Assembly (NCBI RefSeq): GCF_025685645.1
Contig: NZ_JAGSYF010000002.1
Coordinates: forward strand, 992,907-1,056,906
Direction of reading: 5' to 3'
Origin: Edaphobacter bradus
Lineage (GTDB): Bacteria > Acidobacteriota > Terriglobia > Terriglobales > Acidobacteriaceae
DNA: 64,000 bases
Shown here: positions 16,012 to 25,023 of the stretch, in pieces
Position numbering within the stretch: the first letter of the stretch is position 1
How the letters are laid out: every line of letters begins with the position of its first letter
Position numbers and translations under genes: made by a program
Notes under the pieces: model-generated
Seen by the model: only the letters and a program-made list of their open reading frames with translations
What the model was told of the DNA's origin: nothing
Database searches by the model: none

Positions 16012-17628
16012 ATGAGGATTGGCTCTGGAACAATCGCAACCTTAATTAAGATGGGCATGTTGCTGGGGCTGGCGGGTGGGCTGGCGGCTCAGGACAAGCC
16101 TTCCACAACAGAACAGACTGCAAGTGCGAGTGCAACGCAGGAGAGCACGGCGCAGGTGAGTGCGGCGCAGTCGAACGAGAGTGCGCAGCCTGTTGCGGCG
16201 GCGAAGGAGAACAATGGCGCTGCGGCGGGTGACTCGCACGTGCGGATTGTGCGGCTGAGCGAGGCGCAGGGCACGCTGGCGATGGACCGCGGTACGGGCA
16301 AGGGCTACGAGCCGACGATGCAGAATATGCCGATTGTCGAAGGCTCGCGGCTGCAGACAGATGATGATGGCTATGCCGAGGTGGAGTTTGAGGACGGAAG
16401 CACGATGCGGCTGGCTCCGGACTCGCGGGTGGAGTTTCCGCTGCTGGTGCTGCGGAGCGGTGGCGCGAAGGCTTCGACGGTGAATGTCGTGCGCGGGACG
16501 GTGTATGTGAGCCTGGAGAACACGCAGGACAACGAGTTCACCCTGAAGGCAGGGCAGGCGGCGATGAGGGTGACGCCTTCGACGCATCTGCGCGTGGAGA
16601 TCGCGTGGCCGAAGATGGCGGTGTCAGTGTTTGCGGGCGACGTTCAGGTACAGTCCGGCGGCGCGACGACGATGGTGGGGAAGAAGCAGTCCGCGACGCT
16701 GGATGCGACCGACGCGAGCAAGGTAGAGGTGACGAAGAAGGTCGCGGCGGCTACGTACGACGGTTGGGACAAGGACCAGGTGGACTATCACAAGCGATAT
16801 GCAGCCAGGGGGAACGCGTTTAAGGGCGGCGGCTATGGGTACGGTGTGAGCGACCTGAACTACTATGGGAGCTTCGTGAACTCGGGATGCGGGGCATTGT
16901 GGCAGCCGTATTTTGCGAGTGCAGCGTGGGACCCATACGGGAACGGCGCGTGGGCTTATTATCCGGGCGCGGGGTACTCGTGGGTTTCGCCGTATCCGTG
17001 GGGATGGCTGCCGTATCACTCGGGCGCGTGGACGTATTGTTCGGGGCTGGGATGGGGATGGCAGCCGGGAGGTAGCTGGCGCGGGTTGAATAATGTAACA
17101 AATACGTTTGCACAACCTCTGCCAGGCAAAACAGGACAAGTTGTGTCGAACACGGGAGTTGTGGGACCTCCGCGGCCGCCGGTTACGCCGATCTCGACGC
17201 TGGTGATGGCGAACCGGACTCCGCTTGTGATTTCCAAGGAGGGCCAGCCGGGCAACTTCGTCTTTCAGAAGAACTCGGCTGGGATGGGCGTTCCGCGCGG
17301 CTCGCTGGGAGAGTTGAAGGGAATCGCAAGCGGCGTGGAGCATCATGGATCCGCGAGCATCCCGGTGTACGTGGAGCCGAGAGGACCGCAGGGGGCGCCG
17401 GGAACTCCGGGACACCCGATGAATAGCGCGCCGGTGGCTCTGCGGCAGGGCTCTCCGAATGGCGGATCGCCAAATGGAGGCATGCATGAGAACCATGCGC
17501 CTTCGTCTCCTTCGGGCGGATCGTTCCATTCGACGGGAGGGAATGCTTCGGGCGGCGCAGCTTCGCACGCGGGCAGTGGCGCGCCCAGCGGTGGGTCGAG
17601 CGGCGGCAATGGGGGCCGGTCGAAGTAA
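16012..17628 (+). CDS. Secreted FecR-domain protein with Trp/Tyr/Gly-rich (DUF6600-like) region
   Basis: 538-residue exported protein. A signal peptide ends near GGLAAQ (about residue 26), followed by a Thr/Ser/Ala/Gln-rich linker. A FecR-type beta domain spans about 76-235 (VRIVRLSEAQGTL, VEFEDGSTMRLAPDSRVEF, VVRGTVYVSL). A region rich in Trp, Tyr and Gly follows (about 270-365), then a Pro/Gly/Ser-rich tail. It is not a sigma-factor regulator of the FecR inner-membrane type, because the domain follows a signal peptide and no sigma gene is nearby. It may be a surface or periplasmic structural protein; function unknown. Confidence 0.8.
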   Translation: MRIGSGTIATLIKMGMLLGLAGGLAAQDKPSTTEQTASASATQESTAQVSAAQSNESAQPVAAAKENNGAAAGDSHVRIVRLSEAQGTLAMDRGTGKGYEPTMQNMPIVEGSRLQTDDDGYAEVEFEDGSTMRLAPDSRVEFPLLVLRSGGAKASTVNVVRGTVYVSLENTQDNEFTLKAGQAAMRVTPSTHLRVEIAWPKMAVSVFAGDVQVQSGGATTMVGKKQSATLDATDASKVEVTKKVAAATYDGWDKDQVDYHKRYAARGNAFKGGGYGYGVSDLNYYGSFVNSGCGALWQPYFASAAWDPYGNGAWAYYPGAGYSWVSPYPWGWLPYHSGAWTYCSGLGWGWQPGGSWRGLNNVTNTFAQPLPGKTGQVVSNTGVVGPPRPPVTPISTLVMANRTPLVISKEGQPGNFVFQKNSAGMGVPRGSLGELKGIASGVEHHGSASIPVYVEPRGPQGAPGTPGHPMNSAPVALRQGSPNGGSPNGGMHENHAPSSPSGGSFHSTGGNASGGAASHAGSGAPSGGSSGGNGGRSK

Positions 17629-17829
17629 GAACGGAGAAGCAAGCTCCGCAGTTGCCGATACGAAAGCTGTGCTGCAGCGACCGTTATCCGAAGGGGATGT
17701 AATGCGGGGCGGCGAGCGGCTCGCCTTTCTGCCGCTTCTTTATGCATATGGGAAAGCTGATTTTTAGGCTATGAATTCCAGCTCAGGTGTCATAGAGTTT
17801 CTTCACCGAAAAAACTGTAGCGGAGCCGT

Positions 17830-20800
17830 ATGTCAGTGCTTTTCCGTTGTTTTGTTTTGCTCTGTACTGCCTTGTATCCTAGCCTGTCCTTTCCTCAAGC
17901 GAGGAACTCTGTTCAACGGGACCGCGTTACCGCTCGCCCTGACGCAAGGGTGAGCACCAGGCTTGAGGGGCACGTCCCCGGCTGGGCCTCCAGTTCCCGC
18001 GATCGCGGAGCCGTGCGGCCTGACACGGAGTTGAACATTACGTTTGTGCTTTCACGTTCGCCGGAGCTGCAGGCGCAGTTTGAGCAGCTTCTCGCTGACC
18101 AGCAGAACCCGAATTCGCCGCGTTATCACCAGTGGCTGACACCGCAACAGGTGGGCGAACAGTACGGTCCTACGCAGCATGATCTGGATGCGCTGCGCGA
18201 ATGGCTTGTCTCTCAGGGCCTGGCTGTGAAAGAGGTAGCTCCCAGCGGCATGTTCGTCAGCGTCTCGGGCTCCGCTTCCTCGGTGGCGGCGGCTTTGGCC
18301 ACGGATTTCCATTATTTCGAGAAGAGTGGCAGCTTGCATATGTCGGCAACGGCGGAGCCGGCGATTCCCAGCGCTCTAGTTCCGGTTGTCAGTTCTATCT
18401 CAGGGCTTGCCGAGGCGGAGATACGCCCAGCGCACCATGGCGAGGCCCGATCGATTTCGGCGAAGACGGATGCGGGCGGCGTCCATCCGCAGGCAACTTC
18501 CAGCAACGGCAGCCACTTCATCACACCGGGCGATTTTGCGACGATCTTCGACCTGAAACCGGTCTACAGCGCCGGGTATGATGGCGCCGGACAGAAGGTG
18601 GCCGTGATCGGCCGCTCGCGCGTTGCCGCGAGCGATATTACTGAGTTTGAGAACAAGACCGGGCTTAGGACGAATGTTCCGAATGTCGTCATTCCGACCA
18701 GTGGCGTCGATCCCGGAACGACCAATGACGGAGACCAGGCCGAGGCAACGCTGGACGTCGAGCGAGTGATTGGCGTAGCGCCCGGAGCGCAAGTCGATCT
18801 CGTCGTCAGCGGGACTGCGGGCAATTACAACGGACTCCATATCGCGGCGCAGTACGAGGTCCAGACGCTGCTTGATCCGGTGATGAATATCAGCTTCGGC
18901 GGCTGCGAGGCATACAACGGCGTGTCCGCTGTGGCGCTGTGGGACGCGTTGTTTTCGCAGGCGGCGAGTGAGGGGATATCGGTCTTTGTGTCATCGGGAG
19001 ACTCGGGAGCTGCCGGCTGCGATATTGGCGGAGATCTTGCTCCGGTGACTCAGTTTCTTAGCATCAACGACATCTGTTCGAGTTCGTATGCCACGTGCGT
19101 GGGCGGGACGGAGCTGGTGGATTTCGCTAACCCATTGCAGTACTGGTCCTCGACCAACGGTCCCGGTCTCGTCTCGGCGCTGGGATATATTCCGGAGGGT
19201 GCGTGGAACGAGTCGGCGATGTACCAGTCTTCTATCGGCGGCTATCCCGTCCTCAGCGGCGGAGGAGGGGCGAGTGTGTATGTTCCGAAGCCCTTATGGC
19301 AGACGGGACCGGGGGTTCCTGCCGACAAGGCAAGGGACGTTCCCGACGTCAGTTTTCCCAGCGCAGGCCACGATGGGTATTACAGCTGCTTCGCGGCGGC
19401 AGGCGGAGACTGCGCCTCAAATTACTTCATTGATTTTGCCGGAACGTCGAATGCTGCGCCCTCCATGGCCGGGGTGGCCGCGATTCTGAATCAGAAGATG
19501 GGTGGAGCGCAGGGTAACCTCAACCCTCTGCTCTACCAGGTTGCAGCGAGCAATCCCAGTGCTTTTCATGACGCGACACCAGCCAGCAGCGGAATCTATA
19601 GTTGCTCGCTCGGTGCTCCGAGCACGTGCAATAACAGCACTCCATCTGCCATGAGCCTTACGGGAGGGCTCGCCGGTTATGCTCTGACGACCGGCTATGA
19701 TCAGGCGACGGGGCTTGGATCGCTGGACGTGGCGAACTTTCTGGCGGCTGCGGCTTCGATCTCGCATCCGGGAGTTGCGGCCACGACGCTCGCGGTCCAT
19801 GGAAGCGCGACGACCATCTCCGACACGCAGACGGCCACTTTCACGGCCACAGTCAGTTGGAAAACGTCCAGCATGCCGACCGGGACGGTTCAGTTTTACG
19901 CGAACGGCAACACGCTTGGCGCGCCAGTGACAGTGTCGTCGGGAACGGCAACGACAGCAGCGCTGCCTTTCCCCTCGGCCGGAACGTACTACATTACGGC
20001 GACTTACTCGGGCGACAGCAACTATGCGGCTTCGACGGCGCCTGGCTTTGCGCTTGTGGTGACGGGGCTCACGTCTGCCACGACAGTTTCGGTATTCAAC
20101 GCGTCGATTCCGGTGGGAACGAAGACGACTTTTGCGGCGACGGTGACGGGTTCGGGATCGACGAAGCCTACGGGGAACGTGCGCTTTCTGGTGCTCGGCA
20201 CGAACTATGGAGACTATGTTGCGACGGTGACGCTGGTGAATGGCAGTGCGACGACTCCGCTGCTGAGCTTTCCGACGATCGGTACTTATACCGTGACCGC
20301 ACAGTATCAGGGTGATGCGGTGTATTCGCCGTCGAATTCGTCAGCGCTTTCTTATGCGGTCATCAGAGCAGTATCAGTTACCCACCTGGAGGGATTGAGC
20401 TACCCACTGAGTCAAAGTATCGGAGCTGGCGGAGGAGGCTATTACGTGGCTACGATTGGTCCCTCCATAACAACAACGACAGCTCCAAGCCCCACCGGCA
20501 CGCTGCAGTTTTATGTGAATGGGCTAGCTCAGGGTTCTCCGTTTTCTTTTTCATCTCCACAGCCAGTGATCTTTCCATCTGCAGGGACGTATACGGTCAC
20601 TGCCGCTTACTCGGGCGATAGCTACTGGCAACCATCAACTTCGAATGCAATCAGCCAGACGGTTCTTTCACAACCGGCTACGTTCAAGATGACCACAGCG
20701 ACGCAGACCCTGTCGTTTACTGCGGGAGCGACGACCGGGAACTCCTATTCCGTGAGCGTCACTCCGTCTCTGGGTTTCCTGGGAACGGTTAACCTGGCGT

Positions 20801-21222
20801 GCACCGTCTCGTATAACGGCAGCGGAGCGGCGAATGCGCCAACGTGCACTCTGGGCAACCCCAGTATCTCGATCAGCCTAAATGCGCAGTCCGGTTCATC
20901 GCTCGTTACAATCAACAGCGTTGCCCGGCCGGTAGCCAGTTCCCGTCTACAGAGTTGGGACCGCCCCGGCGCGATTACGCTCTGCGCGTTGTTGTGGCTG
21001 GTTCCGGTTCGCCGCCGGAGTTGGCGCGTATTAGCGATGGCGGTTATCGCGCTGGCTGGATTGACAGCGCTCCCCGGATGCGGCGGAGGTGGAGGGTCGT
21101 CTACGCCATCTGGTCCTAGTCCAACCACACCGGGAAGCTACACGGTTACGATTTCGGCCACGACAACAGCTACGGGAGTTTCTGTTCCTGCGCCGTTGAC
21201 GATCGCACTTACGATCAATTGA
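17830..21222 (+). CDS. Secreted S53 (sedolisin/kumamolisin) serine-carboxyl peptidase with Ig-like repeats
   Basis: 1130-residue exported acid protease. Order: signal peptide (1-22), pro-kumamolisin activation domain (about 60-190), S53 catalytic domain (about 225-640), Ig-like repeats (about 653-747, 748-847 and 850-947, each with a TxTFTATV or YTVTAxYxGDxxY strand), a further beta domain, then a hydrophobic segment near 1047-1085 and a Ser/Thr-rich tail. Catalytic residues are Glu305 and Asp309 (EATLDVE), oxyanion Asp391 (SSGDSGA) and nucleophile Ser540 (AGTSNAAPS), so it should be active. The segment around VRRRSWRVL...LPGCGGGGG resembles a C-terminal sorting/lipidation motif. GGAG precedes the ATG. 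Such enzymes work at acidic pH, fitting an acidic-soil habitat. Confidence 0.93.
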   Translation: MSVLFRCFVLLCTALYPSLSFPQARNSVQRDRVTARPDARVSTRLEGHVPGWASSSRDRGAVRPDTELNITFVLSRSPELQAQFEQLLADQQNPNSPRYHQWLTPQQVGEQYGPTQHDLDALREWLVSQGLAVKEVAPSGMFVSVSGSASSVAAALATDFHYFEKSGSLHMSATAEPAIPSALVPVVSSISGLAEAEIRPAHHGEARSISAKTDAGGVHPQATSSNGSHFITPGDFATIFDLKPVYSAGYDGAGQKVAVIGRSRVAASDITEFENKTGLRTNVPNVVIPTSGVDPGTTNDGDQAEATLDVERVIGVAPGAQVDLVVSGTAGNYNGLHIAAQYEVQTLLDPVMNISFGGCEAYNGVSAVALWDALFSQAASEGISVFVSSGDSGAAGCDIGGDLAPVTQFLSINDICSSSYATCVGGTELVDFANPLQYWSSTNGPGLVSALGYIPEGAWNESAMYQSSIGGYPVLSGGGGASVYVPKPLWQTGPGVPADKARDVPDVSFPSAGHDGYYSCFAAAGGDCASNYFIDFAGTSNAAPSMAGVAAILNQKMGGAQGNLNPLLYQVAASNPSAFHDATPASSGIYSCSLGAPSTCNNSTPSAMSLTGGLAGYALTTGYDQATGLGSLDVANFLAAAASISHPGVAATTLAVHGSATTISDTQTATFTATVSWKTSSMPTGTVQFYANGNTLGAPVTVSSGTATTAALPFPSAGTYYITATYSGDSNYAASTAPGFALVVTGLTSATTVSVFNASIPVGTKTTFAATVTGSGSTKPTGNVRFLVLGTNYGDYVATVTLVNGSATTPLLSFPTIGTYTVTAQYQGDAVYSPSNSSALSYAVIRAVSVTHLEGLSYPLSQSIGAGGGGYYVATIGPSITTTTAPSPTGTLQFYVNGLAQGSPFSFSSPQPVIFPSAGTYTVTAAYSGDSYWQPSTSNAISQTVLSQPATFKMTTATQTLSFTAGATTGNSYSVSVTPSLGFLGTVNLACTVSYNGSGAANAPTCTLGNPSISISLNAQSGSSLVTINSVARPVASSRLQSWDRPGAITLCALLWLVPVRRRSWRVLAMAVIALAGLTALPGCGGGGGSSTPSGPSPTTPGSYTVTISATTTATGVSVPAPLTIALTIN

Positions 21223-21251
21223 GGACGTGATCCCGTGCGAGAGCGACGGCG

Positions 21252-22349
21252 TCAAACATTGAACTTGAAGAAGAGGATGTCGCCGTCTTTGACGGTGTAG
21301 TCCTTGCCTTCGCTGCGGAGTAGGCCTTTTTCTTTGACGGCTTGTTCGCTGCCGTATTTGAAGAGGTCTTCGCAGGCGTAGCAGTCGGCCTTGATGAAGC
21401 CGCGCTCGAAGTCGGAGTGGATGACTCCGGCGGCTCCGGGGGCTTTGGTTCCGCGGCGGATGGTCCAGGCGCGGACCTCCTGGACTCCGGCGGTGAAGTA
21501 GGTGATGAGGTCGAGCAGGCGGTAGGCCGAGTGGATGAGGCGGTCGAGGCCGGGCTCGTGGAGTCCGACGGACTCGAGAAACTCGGTGCGTTCGGGCGGA
21601 TCGAGTTGCGCGATCTCGGCTTCGAGGGCTCCGCAGATGCGGACGACCTGGGAGTTCTCTTCGGCGGCTCGCTTTTCGACGGCTTCGGTGTAGGCGTTGC
21701 CATTGGCGAGCCCGGCCTCGTCGACGTTGGCGACGTAGAGCTGCGGCTTGGCGGTGATGAGGAAGAGTTCGCGCGAGGCCGTGCGCTCGTCGTCAGTGAG
21801 GTCGGCGGCCCGGGCGGGTTTGCCGGCTTCGAGCGTGGCCTTGAGCTTGGCGACGGCGGAGGCTTCGGTCTTGATCTTCGCGTCCTGCGTGTTGCGGGCG
21901 AGCTTTTCGACGCGCTGGCTGCGTTTCTCTACGGTCTCGAGGTCGGCGAGCAGGAGCTCGGTGTTGATGATGTCGATGTCGTGGAGCGGGTTGATGGCTC
22001 CGGCGACGTGGACGACCTCGGGGTCGTCGAAGCAGCGCACGACGTGGCAGATGGCGTCGGTGGCGCGGATGTGGCCGAGGAACTGGTTGCCGAGGCCTTC
22101 GCCCTTGCTCGCGCCTTCGACGAGGCCGGCGATGTCGATGAACTCCATCGTGGTGGGGACGAGGGACTTGGGAACGATGAGCGCGGAGATCTTGCTAAGG
22201 CGCTCGTCAGGCACCGTGACGATGCCCGTGTTGGGGTCGATGGTGCAGAAGGGGTAGTTGGCGGCCTGGGCCTTGGCCGAGGTGAGCGCGTTGAAGATGG
22301 TGGACTTGCCCACGTTGGGCAGGCCGACGATTCCGCAGTTCAATGGCAA
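21252..22349 (-). CDS. ychF: Redox-regulated Obg-like ATPase YchF
   Basis: Ribosome-associated P-loop NTPase that prefers ATP, 365 residues. G1 is LPNVGKST (about 9-16), G3 is DIAGLVEGASKGEGLGNQFL (about 70-89), and the C-terminal TGS domain is FTAGVQEVRAWTIRRGTKAP to GDILFFKFNV. It is convergent with the sedolisin gene, 29 bases between stops. Full family length and no disturbed motif. Confidence 0.96.
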   Translation of the reverse strand: MPLNCGIVGLPNVGKSTIFNALTSAKAQAANYPFCTIDPNTGIVTVPDERLSKISALIVPKSLVPTTMEFIDIAGLVEGASKGEGLGNQFLGHIRATDAICHVVRCFDDPEVVHVAGAINPLHDIDIINTELLLADLETVEKRSQRVEKLARNTQDAKIKTEASAVAKLKATLEAGKPARAADLTDDERTASRELFLITAKPQLYVANVDEAGLANGNAYTEAVEKRAAEENSQVVRICGALEAEIAQLDPPERTEFLESVGLHEPGLDRLIHSAYRLLDLITYFTAGVQEVRAWTIRRGTKAPGAAGVIHSDFERGFIKADCYACEDLFKYGSEQAVKEKGLLRSEGKDYTVKDGDILFFKFNV

Positions 22350-22424
22350 GAGAGTGGTTCCTTTGAGATGAAGCGCTGGGAGCCGTATGAGGCTGTCCTA
22401 TATAGGATAGTGCATGGCGCGGGG

Positions 22425-23021
22425 TTACGCCTTGTGCTGGGCCTTGAAGCGGCGGGCCTTCATGCGGTTTCCGCAGAGGCTCATGTCGCACCAGCGGCGT
22501 GAGTGATTTTTGCTGGTGTCGAGGAAGAGCCAGCGGCACTCGGGGTTGTCGCAGGCGCGGATCATCTCGGCGGCCTGGGTGGTGAGGAGGTCGGAGGCAG
22601 ATTGCGCCAGGAGCCAGATGGGAAACTGCGGGTCAGACTCGCTGCCGGACCAGCTCAGTTCGAGGCGGGATTGGTTCCAGCGCAGCTTGCGATGTGTGTG
22701 TGCTGCCCGGATGTGGTGATCGAGTTTTTTTGTCACGGCTGCGGGGGGAGTTCGGTCACCCATTATGGCGTAGAGAATTTGTGCGGCAGCTTCGCGGAGC
22801 TCTCTTGCCGACTGCAGGGTTTGCGTAGCGCTGCCGCCTGACTCGCGGCGAATGCGCTGCGTCTGGCGAGGAGTGAGCATCCCTGATTGCTCGGCGAAGC
22901 GAAGAAGGTCGTCGTAAGTGTTGAGAAGCTCCTCCGGGCCGGTTGAGCGGAAGCGCCAGTCGAGCGTGTTGACGAGGTCGAGGACGGGATGGCCGGCGAC
23001 GAGTTGGAAGGGCTTGGTCAC
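22425..23021 (-). CDS. CGNR zinc-finger (ABATE-domain) putative transcriptional regulator
   Basis: 198-residue protein. The N-terminal ABATE-like region starts PFQLVAGHPVLDLVNTLDWR and the C-terminal zinc finger is CDNPECRWLFLD...CDMSLCGNRMKARRF, with the CxxxC and CxxxC-GNR ligands of the CGNR family. Members are stress-linked transcriptional regulators. The start is a GTG at 23021. It diverges from an EamA exporter gene, and the 69-base gap carries a long inverted repeat, so it probably represses itself and the exporter. Confidence 0.88.
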   Translation of the reverse strand: MTKPFQLVAGHPVLDLVNTLDWRFRSTGPEELLNTYDDLLRFAEQSGMLTPRQTQRIRRESGGSATQTLQSARELREAAAQILYAIMGDRTPPAAVTKKLDHHIRAAHTHRKLRWNQSRLELSWSGSESDPQFPIWLLAQSASDLLTTQAAEMIRACDNPECRWLFLDTSKNHSRRWCDMSLCGNRMKARRFKAQHKA

Positions 23022-23031
23022 TTATTTGATC

Positions 23032-23063
23032 GATAACCCCCTAAAGCATCTTTACAGGTTATC
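23032..23063. promoter_or_regulatory. Nested inverted repeat between divergent CGNR and EamA genes
   Basis: Symmetrical arrangement GATAACC-ccc-TAAAG-CAT-CTTTA-ca-GGTTATC centred 26 bases from the CGNR start and 43 bases from the EamA start. Both inner and outer arms pair perfectly. The position suits a shared operator. Confidence 0.7.
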
Positions 23064-23090
23064 CGGCGACTCGTAAAGTGGTAACCACCT

Positions 23091-24020
23091 ATGGCGAACA
23101 CATCGGTTAGTGTTGGTGCTCCGAAGAGATCGTTCGACGTTCGAGTCGTAATGGCGTTCCTTGCGATCTATGTGCTGTGGGGGACGACGTTTCTGGCGAT
23201 ACGGGTCGCGGTGCTTGAGGTGCCTCCGCTGTTTGCCGCGGGAGCGCGGTTCTTCACCGCGGGTGTGTTGCTGTATGGCTTTATGCGGCTGCGAGGGAAG
23301 GCTCGCCCGACGGCGCTTGAGTGGCGCAATCTTGCGGTGATCGGTCTGCTGATGTTTGTGGTGGAGTATGGGCCGCTGTTCTGGGCGGAGAAGTATCTGA
23401 CATCGGGGGTGACCTCGATTCTGGCGGCGACGGTCCCGCTGATCACGATTGTGCTTGAGATGGTTGTCTTGCGGCAGCAGGCGTTTCGCTGGAGCCTGCT
23501 GGGGGCGACGGTGCTGGGGTTCTGCGGAGTGGGCGTGCTGATGCTACCGAGCGGAGCTAAGAACGTTGCGCTGGTGCCGTGCGTGGCGGTTCTGTTGGGA
23601 ACGACGGGCTGGTGTCTGGGCTCGGTGTTGCAGCGGCAGATGAAGCTGCCGGATTCGCGGCCGCTGACCTCGGGCGCGGCGATGATGCTGGGCGGCGGTG
23701 GTTTGCTGGTGCTGTCGGGGCTGTTTGGCGAGCTGCATCCGTTTCCGCATTTGTCGCTGCGGGCCGCGCTGGCGCTGGGGTATCTGATTACGTGCGGATC
23801 GCTGTTGGCGTTTACGGCGTTTGTGTGGCTGCTGGGAAGGATGCCGGCGTCGGAGATCTCAAGCTATGCGTATGTGAATCCGGTGGTGGCGATTTCGCTG
23901 GGATACTTTGTTGCGGGCGAGCATGTTGGCGGACGGACGCTGGTGGGAGCGGTGCTGGTTCTGGTGAGCGTATTCCTGATTCTTCGCTTGAACGCGATTT
24001 GTTTCAGGCAGGGCCGGTGA
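23091..24020 (+). CDS. EamA/DMT family transporter
   Basis: 309-residue inner-membrane protein with about ten hydrophobic segments in two EamA repeats. Family signatures are AIYVLWGTTFLAIRVAV (first helix), LTSGVTSILAATVPLI (end of first repeat) and the second-repeat AYVNPVVAISLGYFVAGE. Drug/metabolite exporters of this group move amino acids, nucleosides or toxic compounds; the substrate cannot be told. It is divergent from the CGNR regulator, which is its likely controller. The stop is followed in the same frame by a DinB-like relic. Confidence 0.9.
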   Translation: MANTSVSVGAPKRSFDVRVVMAFLAIYVLWGTTFLAIRVAVLEVPPLFAAGARFFTAGVLLYGFMRLRGKARPTALEWRNLAVIGLLMFVVEYGPLFWAEKYLTSGVTSILAATVPLITIVLEMVVLRQQAFRWSLLGATVLGFCGVGVLMLPSGAKNVALVPCVAVLLGTTGWCLGSVLQRQMKLPDSRPLTSGAAMMLGGGGLLVLSGLFGELHPFPHLSLRAALALGYLITCGSLLAFTAFVWLLGRMPASEISSYAYVNPVVAISLGYFVAGEHVGGRTLVGAVLVLVSVFLILRLNAICFRQGR

Positions 24021-24023
24021 AGC

Positions 24024-24137
24024 GGTCGCGCGTGGGGCTGGCCCTGGGGGACGGTCTCGCACGACAACGAGCAGTATGCGACGCTGGCGCTGTATCTGCG
24101 CCTGAAGGGGTTGGCGCCGCCCAGCAGCGAGAAGTAG
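24024..24137 (+). pseudogene. C-terminal relic of a DinB family protein
   Basis: The frame directly after the EamA stop reads WGTVSHDNEQYATLALYLRL then KGLAPPSSEK and a stop. The HDNEQY...YLRLKG..PPS pattern is the typical C-terminus of DinB/DfsB-type proteins in Acidobacteriota. No upstream DinB sequence remains, so the EamA gene or a deletion has replaced it. Confidence 0.6.
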
Positions 24138-24154
24138 CTTTTCCCGGGAGGAAA

Positions 24155-24220
24155 GCGGTTCGCGCTTCGTGCGAATACCCACCTTAGCGACGATGAAGCC
24201 GTCGCGAAGGTGGGTATTCG
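24155..24220 (+). repeat. Double-hairpin repeat, copy 2
   Basis: First hairpin GCGGTTCGCGCTTCGTGCGAAT, second hairpin ATACCCACCTTAGCGAC / GTCGCGAAGGTGGGTAT with loop GATGAAGCC. The outer stem ATACCC/GGGTAT replaces TGCCCC/GGGGCA of other copies, keeping pairing. Confidence 0.85.
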
Positions 24221-24258
24221 GCTGGTGCAGATTCAATAGGACGAGCCTACGAAGTCGT

Positions 24259-25023
24259 CTACTTCGCGGGAGCCGGCGGAAGCTCACGGATTTTGATGTT
24301 GCGGAAGGAGACGGGAAATCCGTGGTCCTGCAGCAGAATGTAGCCGTCGTTGGCTTCGCCGAAGTTGGGGTAGACGTGATATTTGCTATCGGCGACGAGC
24401 TGGCGGAACTGTGGGGTGAAGCGTTCGTACTCGACGACCTTCACTCCGTTGAGCCAGTGCTCGCAGTGCGCTCCGTTGACGACGATGCGGGCGGTGTTCC
24501 ACTCGCCGATGGGCTTTGTGGGTTTGTCTTTTGCGGCGGGGATCATGTCGTAGAGGGAGGCAAGGGTGCGGTCGCCGTCCCTGCCTTTTTTGCCGTCGGG
24601 GTGGAGGGCGTCGTCGAGGATCTGATACTCGAAGCCGATGGCGGAGCCGTGGCCTTCGTGACCTGGGGTCATGTTGAGGTTGACGAAGTACTTGATGCCG
24701 CTGTTGGCTCCGGGAGTGATGCGGAAGTCGACGGAGAGCTCAAAGTTGTCGTACTTGCGAGTGGTGATGATGTCGCCGGCGTTGCCGCCCTCTTCGCCGC
24801 TGTGCTCGGTGACGGTGATGAGGCCGTCCTTGACCTCCCAGCCTGTGGCGGGGAAGGCTGGGCCATGGGTGCTGCGCCAGCCGTTGGTGGTCTTGCCGTC
24901 GAAGAGAAGGCGCCAGCCCTCGGATTTTTCTTTGGGCGAGAGGGTGTTGGGGGTGGTTTGGGTGAGTGCTGGAACGGTGCTTGCGAGAAGGATCGCTGCG
25001 AGGAATGTAGTGCGGATGAGCAT
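24259..25023 (-). CDS. DUF1080 (3-keto-disaccharide hydrolase domain) secreted protein
   Basis: 254-residue exported protein with a signal peptide (MLIRTTFLAAILLASTVPAL) followed by one DUF1080 domain: GWRLLFDGKTTNGWRSTHG, WEVKDGLITVT, NFELSVDFRITPGANSGIKY and FRNIKIRELPP. The domain has a concanavalin-like beta-sandwich and has been linked to glycoside hydrolysis of 3-keto sugars. I chose the ATG at 25023; a GTG at 25032 is also in frame. Flanked on both sides by copies of the double-hairpin repeat. Confidence 0.9.
   Translation of the reverse strand: MLIRTTFLAAILLASTVPALTQTTPNTLSPKEKSEGWRLLFDGKTTNGWRSTHGPAFPATGWEVKDGLITVTEHSGEEGGNAGDIITTRKYDNFELSVDFRITPGANSGIKYFVNLNMTPGHEGHGSAIGFEYQILDDALHPDGKKGRDGDRTLASLYDMIPAAKDKPTKPIGEWNTARIVVNGAHCEHWLNGVKVVEYERFTPQFRQLVADSKYHVYPNFGEANDGYILLQDHGFPVSFRNIKIRELPPAPAK

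Noticed and set aside
21342..22502. 386-codon open frame on the plus strand
   Set aside because: Antisense to ychF and CGNR genes; product is a Gly/Val/Asp/Glu-rich mirror of the ychF codons.
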